From NCBI GenBank assembly GCA_031771865.1, contig JASISA010000040.1, positions 1,178,001 to 1,242,000 of the forward strand: a stretch of DNA of 64,000 nt, written 5' to 3'. The notes beneath the pieces are model-generated. The model did not search any database. It saw only the letters and a list, made by a program, of their open reading frames with translations, and was not told the DNA's origin. A program made the position numbers and the translations under genes. The DNA comes from Nothophaeocryptopus gaeumannii. Lineage: Eukaryota > Ascomycota > Dothideomycetes > Mycosphaerellales > Mycosphaerellaceae. This document shows positions 55,223-64,000 of the stretch, one piece after another; positions within the stretch are counted from its first letter, which is position 1, and every line of letters begins with the position of its first letter.

Positions 55223-55578
55223 TGTTACGGATCGAACCGAGAGAAGCCACAACCAACCAATCCATGCGGCGCGGGTGCGCGCCAAGGGCGGCAATACCCG
55301 CTGCAAGGTGCTCTCACGCTGCCGAGTGCTCTCACGCTCTCAGATGAGAGCAGGAGGATTCATGAGAGCATGAGAGCCACACGCTCTCTCTGAGGAACCT
55401 CTAGGTATATAGTCTCGATGGTTGACTAGCAATCATCGTGTTCAACTCATGTTACAATCTCACTGATTGGAATAAGCCAAGACTTCCTTCACTTCGTTCC
55501 ACTTGCCGACGCATTCTCCAAAGAAGCCATTCCACGTGATTAAGCGAGTCACCTGACAAGCGAGATACCGTGCGTAAC
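55223..55578 (+). repeat. Solo LTR 1
   Basis: It starts TGTTACGGATC and ends GTGCGTAACA, 356 bp, and is not RIPped. Its last roughly 170 bp match solo LTR 2 with about one mismatch, while the first half is unrelated. The flanking 5-mers (TATAG and GTATA) are not an exact duplication. Confidence 0.8.
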
Positions 55579-56378
55579 AGTATAGCCGAGGCCTACTAAG
55601 TAGGTAAGAATCCCTAGTCTAAGAAAAAGCGTAAATCGAATAGTACTACTAAATAATAATAAAAGCAATAAAAGAAATATCCTAAGTAGTAGAAATTATC
55701 TTCTAATAATAGCGAATAATCTCCTATTAAGCCTATAAAAAAAGGTAAAGATTCGAGCTTACTAGATACTAACGACGAAGTAGGATCTTCTAATACTTAG
55801 GATAACGCCCTAACTAGCTAAAACTACTACCTAATATATACGGACGCGCCTATTTCGCTACCTATCTCTTATAGACGCTCGAAGTTAAAGTTAATACTAT
55901 TACCTAAGCCTATAGTACCGCCTCGTCTTTATAAGGGGCTTAAGATACCTATTATATAGATAGGCGAATATAGGATCTTTAGTAAGGTATACAACTCCTT
56001 TAATACTACCCTAATTATAGACGAGGAGTTTATTACTAGTTCTATACAATATTACGAAGAAGTAGAGACTCTATATAGTTAGGCTATTACTATACTTAAG
56101 ATACGCCTAGACGACTTCTACTAGTCTCTTAACTCTATACCTAGTAAAGGCTACTCTTAGATATACGTAAGCCGTATATATACTTTATTAGCTTCTAGGT
56201 ATAGTCTACCTAAGGCTATATACGTCTTTAACGTTAGTAATTATAATTACTTTAAAGATAAGGTCGTTCCTTCGATTAAGATCTATTATACGTAGAAGCG
56301 GACTATTAATATAACTATTATCGATAAGTAGAAGCGTTTTAAAGAGCCGGACGAGGGTATAATTACTTAAGAGCTAGA

Positions 56379-56726
56379 TGTTACGGACCGTCTCCTCTGT
56401 CACGTGGATAGGCCTAGGAAGTGTCGAACCCCGGAATGTCTCTTTGGTAACAGAGTCTTGAGAAGTGTAACCTCTACTCAAGAGAGTAGTATTGAGAGAT
56501 TGAGTTGAGCACGAAGCTCCTATCTACCTTAGTAGAGAACGTGATCTATATACACGTAGGAGATTCGTGTGCTCTCCTTGCTTTCTCTGCTTCCTGTGCT
56601 TCCGGTGGAAGCACTGCGAGCGACGAGAGTACTGTGAGCGAGCTGCAGCGGAACCTCCCGAGGCTGAACTGCAGATCCGCGCTCAGACTGGTTGGCTGCC
56701 ATCGCCTCTTGGTTCCATCCGTAACA
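56379..56726 (+). repeat. Solo LTR 3 with CTAGA target duplication
   Basis: This is a 348-bp non-RIPped segment starting TGTTACGGACC and ending CCGTAACA. It is flanked by CTAGA at 56374-56378 and 56727-56731. Its termini resemble solo LTRs 1 and 2 but its interior differs. No internal retrotransposon region is attached. Confidence 0.88.
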
Positions 56727-57550
56727 CTAGACTTCGACGTACCTCCGAGTATACTAAGATAAGGTCGTAAATCGAAGTCTAATAAATAGCTAAAGGTAGA
56801 TAGTATAGAAGATCGAGACTACTTTAATATTATTAAAGAGAGTTACTACTATAAAGATCTATATTATAGTAATATTAAGTATACTAGCTATATTAGCTAT
56901 ATACTATTTAACGACGATTATCTTATTCTTCGAGGCTAGTATATAAACGATTAGATAAACCTTATAAAGGCGTATCTAGCTAAGTTTAACTTTAAGACTA
57001 TACTATATAAGATCTTTACGAATATCTATTAGAATTACTATAATACTATTAAATCTAATAATCTAAATCTTTAGTAGAATAAGAAGAAGTATTAAGAATT
57101 AGTATCTTTAGAGTACTAAGTAGATAGTTAGCCTAATTATACCTAAGGTAAGCGTACTTCTTAGCGTAGGGATTTGCACTTCTAGCTTTAGTTTTAGATA
57201 GTTTTCTCCTTATCGATTCTATTGTAGATAGGTTAGTTCCTTAGCTTCCTCTATTATATAGCTCGTAAGATATTAAAACTTAAAAGGTTATAAGCCTAGA
57301 AGAAGGACTTATAACTATATAATCTAGTAGTACTAGCTAGGGTACTAAGAAAGAAGGGCTTAAGGATAAGAGCCTTATCTATAGCTTTAAAAGGGATAGA
57401 CTAGCTCTACTATAGCTATAAAAGGGATAGAGCGAGCCCTAGTCGAGGGAGTAACTCGTAGCGAATAGAGTCTACTACTTAAGAAGACACGTATACGAGG
57501 TAGTCTAGAAGGAATATATAGCGCTCCTAGGATATTAGCTAGGGACTATA

Positions 57551-57917
57551 TGTTACGGACCGAATCTGCAGGACGCAGAATCAAGGACATGGAACCATGC
57601 AAGAATGACGCCAGAAGTCACGTGTCTGACCACAGTCTGGGACCTCTGGTCAAACACGTGAGGTTTGGCGACCGACAGACCGCCCGACCGGTCAGTTGGT
57701 CGAACGGTCAAACTCGCTGCCAAGAGCAAGCGAGACCACCAAGTATATAGCAACGATGGTTGACTAGCAATCATCGTGTTCAACTCATGTTACAATCTCA
57801 CTGATTGGAATAAGCCAAGACTTCCTTCACTTCGTTCCACCTGCCGACGCATTCTCCAAAGAAGCCATTCCACGTGATTAAGCGAGTCACCTGACAAGCG
57901 AGATACCGTGCGTAACA
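57551..57917 (+). repeat. Solo LTR 2 with CTATA target duplication
   Basis: This is a 367-bp non-RIPped segment starting TGTTACGGACC and ending GTGCGTAACA. It is flanked by an exact 5-bp duplication CTATA (57546-57550 and 57918-57922), as expected for an LTR retrotransposon. A TATATA box-like motif lies near 57743. The 3' half is nearly identical to solo LTR 1. Confidence 0.9.
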
Positions 57918-59695
57918 CTATACGCTTAGGCTACGGAACCTATCGCCTATATAAAGATTAGATAACTCTATCTATCTACCTAGTTAGAGTATTTAGACCC
58001 TTTATATAGAGAATACTATAGAAAAATATACTAGTTATTAGAGCTAAGTAAAGTCTAACTAGCTTATCTATAGCTAGGATATAGAAGAGAAAGAGCTTAG
58101 AAGCTAGTTAGGCGAATATACGTAGAAGCTAGTAAGGACGTAGCTATAGGATCTATTCCTAGTCTATAATACATTAGAGACTAAATAGATAAAGCGTATA
58201 CGAGCCTAGTAGGAGGTCTTACTAACCTTTTCTAAGAAGAGCTTACGAATATAGAGAATAGTTTATACTAGATATATTATATTAGGAGAGGATATTACAA
58301 GGTATAGGTATACCCTTAGCTAATAACGCTTTAGAGACTATAACTAACCTCTTACTACCTCCGGATTCGCTATACGACCTAGGTTTAAGAGGAGTTATAA
58401 ACCTACTTAGATCTTCTCTATAAGGTACTACTAGTAGAGCGTAACGCTATACGCGTTATAGCTAGAGAAAGAGCTCGATCTAAGAAGAGAGGAATCTTAG
58501 CTAGAAGAGGAAGAAAAGTTCTAGTATTATACTTATTCCTATAGACTTTACCTAGATAGATCCGATAGGAGAAGAATACGATTTATTTCGTAGTTAAGAG
58601 GAGCTATTCTTAAGAGGAGCTATTCTTAAGAGGAGTTATTCTCTTAATCTTCTACCTACTAGATATTACCTAATCTTATACGATTATTCTACTAAGACTA
58701 AAGTTTAGGATATATATTACTAGTTATAGAATTCTTTATTTCTCTAGCTAAACTATTAACTAACGAGATACAACTAACGGATTATTAGTCTTTAGAGAAG
58801 TATCTAGAGGTACTAACGTAGTATATCTATATAAGATTAGGTATATAGTAGTATATAGAACGCTCTCAAACTATACGTAGTTCGAATACTAGAACTAATC
58901 GTTACCTTCTTTCTAGTACTACGCTTACGTACTACTAATATCTAGGTTATACGTTACGTACGTAGTACGAGCTAGTATAACTATACTTCCTACTCGATAT
59001 ACTAAGACCTCGCTTAGCTTCCCCCTTATAATTACCTTCCCTCCTAGGATAATAATAATAATAAATGTATTCGAGCTAGCTATAGGCCTTCCCTCCTAGG
59101 ATAGCTACCCTTAGCTATTAGTAATTATATATATAGGCCTCGAGTCCTTTTAAGCCTCCTTATATTCCCTAGCCGTAGTATACGCTACGCCTATATAAAG
59201 AGAGCGTAGCGTTAGTTAGCCCTAGTAACTACCTTTACTTTACTCGCCTTCTCTTTACTTCCTTTATTTATTTACTCTAGTAAAACTTTACTTTACTTCA
59301 ATTCGTATAGCTTCTAGTACGCTTATCGCTTACGCGAAGAATATAGTACGTAGTATTAGTAGCTTCGCGTCGCCTATTAAATAGTTTCGTAGTTCTAGAA
59401 ATTCGAAAACTTTTCGTTTATAAGATCTAAACGACTTACTAGCGTATCGCAAGCTCCACGTATCCTTAAAACCTACGTATTACTAGCTCCTTACTAGTAA
59501 CTTCGAACCTTATTACTAATACTAATACCTATACTACTAGCGTCTAGTATAGTTAACTCCTTTATAACGCTAGAGAGCTGTAAGCGCTACGTACCTACTA
59601 CGCTAGGTACTCTAGTATTAGCTAAGAGAATTAAGAAAGAGCCTAAGTCTCCCTAGTACTCCTACTATACTACGGACCCTGCAGCAAGGAACCGA

Positions 59696-60565
59696 ATGGC
59701 GGCAGACACCCAAGGCCTAGGCAAGGTCTTGAAGGAGGCAAGAATAGCACAGAAAACCTTCCCAGTCCAAGTCCACTTTGTTACAGTTGCAGGAAACGAC
59801 CCTACTACACAGCGGATCCAGTCAATTGAGGAAGACAACAAGCGGCTAATACCCGGAATCCAAGTACAGAATGCCTGGTGGAAGGGCCAGAAAGCTATAG
59901 CAACGGGAACAAAGAAACAGAGCACTCTAGTAGTCGAACTGAAGACGGTGGAAGCTGCCAGAGCTGCGGTAGAGAAGGGCATTATCATCTCCGGAGTGCT
60001 CCACGACACTGAAGAATGGGACCACCAATGGACAATAACACAGTGCTTCAACTGCCAAAGATATGGCCATATCGGCACAAGGTGCACAAACGGTACGGTG
60101 TGTGCAAGGTGTGGAGGAAGCCATAACATAAGAGAATGTGCGCACGAGAAGCTTGCAGAGGCAGACCGATCAAAGCACAGTAAATGCGGAAATTGCAGTC
60201 AGAACCACCCAGCTTGGCACTATATGTGCTCAAAGAGACAAGCAATCAAGGACAAGATTCAGAGCATGAAGACGATAGGGGCGAGCTACATGGCTAAGCT
60301 AACCTACAGTACTCCTAGCTCTACTTCTCCTCCTCTACAGCAAGGAGCGAATGGGGAGGGAGAGGACCAAACAGCTACCCGGACAAGCCGCGAATATGTC
60401 CTAGGCAGGAGGCCAATAGGAACAGCAGTAGAGAAGCGAACACTACAGAGGTTTGGGAGGCCAGTTGGGGCGGTGAACAGGGCTAAGACCATTGTACCGG
60501 AGCAAGGACAAGGGTCAATCCGACGAGCAATACAGCGGGATCAACCACCAGCTAGTACCCAATGA
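59696..60565 (+). CDS. LINE ORF1, CCHC zinc-knuckle nucleic-acid-binding protein
   Basis: The open frame has 289 residues. Three Cys/His knuckles lie at about residues 118-180: CFNCQRYGHIGTRC, CARCGGSHNIREC and CGNCSQNHPAWHYMC. Upstream is a region (FPVQVHFVTVAGNDPTTQRI) with an RNA-binding-like fold pattern. The last third is basic. The protein should coat LINE RNA. The stop overlaps the ORF2 start as ATGA at 60562-60565, suggesting coupled reinitiation. The true start may lie upstream in the RIPped sequence, since the ATG at 59696 falls abruptly after the composition change. Confidence 0.85.
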   Translation: MAADTQGLGKVLKEARIAQKTFPVQVHFVTVAGNDPTTQRIQSIEEDNKRLIPGIQVQNAWWKGQKAIATGTKKQSTLVVELKTVEAARAAVEKGIIISGVLHDTEEWDHQWTITQCFNCQRYGHIGTRCTNGTVCARCGGSHNIRECAHEKLAEADRSKHSKCGNCSQNHPAWHYMCSKRQAIKDKIQSMKTIGASYMAKLTYSTPSSTSPPLQQGANGEGEDQTATRTSREYVLGRRPIGTAVEKRTLQRFGRPVGAVNRAKTIVPEQGQGSIRRAIQRDQPPASTQ

Positions 60566-63500
60566 ACACACAACCGACACTAAGTATACTGCAGGCAAAC
60601 GTACGGAAATCACAGGCTACCCACCGGCAGCTTCTCGATGACAGCCAGAAAGACATTCTCGCTATCCAGGAGCCATACACTAACCCAAGCAATGGAAGAA
60701 CAGTCACACATCCGAAGTACTATACTGTTGCAGGGGAAGACAAAGACAGGAGAGTCGTATTCTACGTCCATAAGAAGTACAGCCTATCCGAATGGTCGCA
60801 CCGGATTATGAGTAATTAGAAGATCCTAATCTCACTACAAACGACAATAGGAACTGTACACCTCCATAACATCTATAACTGGGATGCGAGGCTTACAGTA
60901 GAGGAGCTTTTAGAAGGTATTGAGGAACCGGGAGAACACGTTCTAGTTGGAGACTTCAATCTTCACCACCGTTGGTGGGGAGGACCGTTAGTACCACAGG
61001 AGGATCTTAGAGCAAGAGAGCTACGAGAGGCGTGTCGAGACACGCTATACCTAGCGACACCCCTAGGCCTTGCTACCTGGAGAAAGACACCACAGTCCCA
61101 AACTGGGACGACGATAGACCTTACTCTTGCAACAGAGGAGATATCAAAGAGGATAACAGCATGTCAGCCAGGCAAGGAAGACATTGACTCTGATCATATC
61201 AGCATAGAGACAACTATTAACATAGGGATACAGGAGGAGACGAGAACAAGATGGATGTGGAAGGACACTAACTGGGAGGAGTTCAGAGAGACGCTCCAAA
61301 AGCTCCTACCTACAGCCGAAGGGATGACAACAAAGGAGGATATAGATAGCACCGTGAGTGATCTCAGCAATGCTCTACAAAAGACAAGGGACCTTGTTGT
61401 CCGGCGTAAAACATATCGGCCGCCAGATCCAAGGAGTGTGCCGGTGGTACTACATGCGATTCAGGAGGCTCGGCAGGCAAGACGGCATGCACAATGGACA
61501 GGGAGCGAGGAGCACTGGAAGGAGTGGAGGGCACGAAACCAGGAGAAAAAGAGAACTATCCAGACAGAGAAAAGGAAACAGTGGAGGACCGCGGTTCACA
61601 AAACCGCTAGCGAGCCACAGGAATGTGGAAGCTGGCTAAGTGGGCAAAGAACAGCGATAGCCCTATTCGACCTCCCCAGATGCCTACACTAACACACAAT
61701 AACGATCAGTTCACGACGGACAGTGCGAAAACAGAGATCCTACGGACAGCGCTTTTCCCAATGCCAGAGCCCGCAGACACATCAGACATCGAGAGCACCA
61801 CATACCCAGAACCTGTCAATATAGCATGCGAAATTACAGAAGAGGAGGTACGAAAAGTAGTCCAAAGACTGCCGAACGACAAGGCTCCCGGCCTCGACGA
61901 GATACCAAACAGATGCATTAAGAAGTGCCTAGCTCAGCTACTCCCTATCCTCCAACGCATCTTCCAACAATGTGTTTCAATTGGCTACCACCCAGCCCAG
62001 TTTCGGAAAGCTAGGACGATTATGCTACAGAAGGCGGGTAAAGACTCATCTACTCCAAAGGGATGGAGGCCTATTGCCCTTCTATCGTGCATTGGCAAGA
62101 TACTAGAAGCAATAGTTGCACGGAAAATAGGACAGGCTGTACGGGAACATAAGTTGCTTCCTCAAAACCAAATGGCGCAAGCGGGTAGATCGACCGGAGA
62201 CGCACTACGGTACATCCTTCAAAGCGTTCAGACTGCGTGGAAGAAAGGCAAGGTGGCCTCGGTGTTATCACTTGACATGACAGGAGCGTTTGACAAAGTC
62301 AATCACGAACGGTTAATCCACAACCTACGGTGCAGGAGGATTCCATACTGGATTACAGCTTTTGTAGCGTCATTCCTGAAGGACAGAGAGACAACAATCG
62401 CTATCCCCGGATACGAGTCACCGGCAGCACGAGTGGCATGCGGAATCCCACAAGGAAGCACCATCTCACCTATCCTGTTCCTCTTCTTTACAGCCTCCCT
62501 CCTAGAAGGAATGGAATACACCGAAGCAGTTGGGTTTGCAGATGATACATACCTCATTGCAGTGTCAAATTCGACAAGAGGTACATACGAGGCACTAGAA
62601 AAGGACCACAACAGCTGTCTACAATGGGCCTCAAGACATGGAGCTAAGTTCGCCCCTGAGAAATACAAAGTCATGCACTTTACAAGGGGCACAAGGAGCA
62701 CATCCGAATCCCAGAGAACACCCAACATCCCGTCGCTCCAGAGTGGCCCAGAGAACACAATGAGGGTCCTAGGAGTAATCGTTGATAAGAGACTCAAGTG
62801 GCACGCACAGATAGAGAATACCCTTATAAAAGCAAAACGGCTAGAAGCTGCACTACGACGGATTACTGCTGCTACGTGGGGCGCCACGGTAGAGACAGCC
62901 CGTAAGCTATATATCTCAATGATCAGGCCAGCAGTAATGCACGGGAGCGAGGTATGGATGGCAGGAAAGGAGACTGGAATCTCAAAAATGCTCCAACAAA
63001 AGCTACGGGTAATGCAGAATAGATTCCTACGGATAATCCTTGGGGCCTACCGAGCTACACCAACGCGACTGTTACACAAAGAACTCCAGATCGAAGACAT
63101 TACCGAGTATGGGAAGAGAACTGCTATAGCTGCAATGGCTGCGCAGAGGCAGAGGCCGGATATACACTAGGCCATGCAAGAGCTGAAGGGGCGGATCCTA
63201 CTAAAGTGCGGACAACTTGGGGCATATAGCAGACGCCTAAGAAAACTATACAGCTCGCCACTAGAGCAGACAGACGAGCAGGCTACTATCCTACGGTCCC
63301 AGCTCTCTCACATAGACAGAGCAGATCCAAAGAAGACTCGGAAAGCAACATGGACTATCCTCCAGGGCCAGTATGAGCGGGACGAGTCACAGAAGTGGGA
63401 CAATGCTAGGCGCGAAGGAATCCTCCCACTCGCGTTCAGGACTCCATGGAACACCAATACCCGGGAGCTTTATCGAGGGCTTAGCAAAGCCTAGGCCGCG

Positions 63501-63812
63501 ATAGTGTTCCAGATACGGTCAGAGACAATTGGCCTTCCTCACTTCCTCCACAAGGTTGGGGTGCCCGATACTAGCCCCTACTACGAATGTGGAGATAGAG
63601 GGACAGCTCGACACTACCTTGCCTACTGTACAAACATGCGAGAGAGTAGAAGGGAACTCATCTTAGCCACTAGATGCCAGGACGCGAGAAGATGGCTTAC
63701 TGAGTTTCCTAGACAAACCGCAGCGTGGGCAATAAGGCATCTCCCCATAGGACAATTCGAGTGGACCCTCAAACATCTCCTAGAGCAGGCCGGAGATCTC
63801 GAACCCAAGTAA
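60562..63812 (+). pseudogene. LINE ORF2: endonuclease and reverse transcriptase, disabled
   Basis: The endonuclease domain reads LSILQANVRKSQATHRQLL, DILAIQEPYTNPSNGR, HVLVGDFNLHHRWWGG and DSDHISIE. Reverse transcriptase motifs follow: NDKAPGLDEIPNRCIKKC, WRPIALLSCIGKILEAIVAR, VLSLDMTGAFDKVNHERL, GIPQGSTISPILFLF and FADDTYLI (catalytic ADD). The C-terminus has a Cys/His segment (YYECGDRGTARHYLAYC). Defects are TAG at 60817-60819, a one-base loss near 61619, TAG at 63168-63170 and TAG at 63492-63494. All three stops could be CAG to TAG changes. I see no RNase H motif between the reverse transcriptase and the terminal Cys/His part. Confidence 0.85.
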
Positions 63813-64000
63813 GGAGGATGATGTTGACTCTGGCGTGTCAGCCAGCTGCCTACGGGCAAACATATTGGTTCTATAGTACGTAAGATGCAGTAGGGTGTAA
63901 GGCATAATAGAGAAGGGAGGAAGTTTTACGCTGTAGGCACTTTCTACAGGGTTTTCTTTTACAACATGTAGATATGCTAGAAGGGGCACGGCCTGTAGCT
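63813..64000. other. LINE 3' untranslated region or flank
   Basis: This 188-bp non-coding stretch follows the ORF2 stop to the window edge. No poly(A) tail, simple-repeat tail or target duplication is visible, so the 3' end of the element is not determined here. Confidence 0.5.

Larger units (their letters stand above)
55100..59665. mobile_element. Extremely RIP-degraded transposon block
   Basis: Outside the three solo LTRs this block is AT-rich and almost free of the dinucleotides CA and TG, whereas CG, CT and GA persist. Whole 60-base lines (for example 57961-58080) contain neither. That is the footprint of C-to-T mutation at CpA on both strands. If read through the many stops, some frames look like former gag/pol-type protein (near 55860-56180), but no family can be assigned. 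TA-rich stops occur in every frame. Confidence 0.85.
59696..63812 (+). mobile_element. LINE-type non-LTR retrotransposon, nearly complete
   Basis: Two consecutive frames are present: ORF1 with zinc knuckles and ORF2 with endonuclease, reverse transcriptase and a C-terminal Cys/His segment, in the order of fungal Tad/I-group LINEs. Three TAG stops and one frameshift disable ORF2. Normal CA/TG content shows it largely escaped RIP. Its 5' limit is unclear, because heavily RIPped sequence abuts it at about 59670. The 3' untranslated region extends from 63813 and may continue past the window end; no poly(A) is visible. Confidence 0.85.

Noticed and set aside
56505..56770. 85-residue plus-strand frame in solo LTR 3
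   Set aside because: It lies inside an LTR bounded by a target duplication and crosses into RIPped DNA, so it is not a gene.
1..64000. tRNA genes, rRNA and CRISPR-like arrays
   Set aside because: I looked for T-loop-like GGTTCRANTCC segments with matching stems and for regularly spaced direct repeats, and found none I would defend; a covariance search would settle the tRNAs.

Overview
This is nuclear DNA from a filamentous ascomycete. Introns are short (mostly 44-67 nt, GT-AG, with CTAAC-like branch sites). The gene set is fungal: a class IV chitin synthase and its Sel1-repeat activator, an ENV7-type kinase, a class III chitinase, a DUF2237 protein and NACHT-ankyrin remnants. One block shows the total CpA/TpG loss left by repeat-induced point mutation (RIP). 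A Dothideomycete of the Mycosphaerella type is my best guess; this rests on overall flavour and not on a marker gene.

Layout. (1) 0-16.7 kb is a repeat- and pseudogene-rich accessory region. It holds an FHA-kinase broken by a small deletion, and an unknown gene split by a 1,375-bp hAT element with an exact 8-bp target duplication. It also holds a gene-poor stretch with microsatellites and a GC-rich island, an intact pogo-type transposase, and a five-exon DUF3435-like tyrosine recombinase (Starship-captain or Crypton-like) with about 12 C2H2 fingers. (2) 17-30.5 kb is mostly host genes: two divergent paralogues of unknown function, a small membrane protein, a cytochrome P450, a C2H2 regulator, a chitinase interrupted by one stop codon, an amidase and an ENV7-like kinase. 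(3) 30.5-35 kb holds a decayed NACHT-ankyrin gene and unassigned debris. (4) 35-49.3 kb is core-like: an SKT5/CHS4-type chitin synthase activator, a class IV chitin synthase, a DUF2237 protein and a repetitive disordered protein. (5) 49.3-54.9 kb holds a candidate small secreted protein beside a local duplication, a broken Hsp31/HchA-like gene, a GNAT acetyltransferase and fragments resembling fungal transcription-factor domains. (6) 55-64 kb is transposon territory: an extremely RIPped AT-rich block with three un-RIPped solo LTRs nested in it, then a nearly complete LINE retrotransposon running toward the window edge.

Functional links. The chitin synthase and its presumed activator lie less than 3 kb apart in divergent orientation, with a chitinase 10 kb away, so cell-wall chitin is a theme. 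The P450, adjacent C2H2 regulator and small membrane protein could be a small co-regulated unit, but no backbone synthase is present. The most notable item is the intact zinc-finger tyrosine recombinase. A roughly 34-bp degenerate direct repeat brackets it and the pogo transposase, making a candidate for an undescribed mobile element. Splice sites were placed by eye and checked only for reading-frame continuity.
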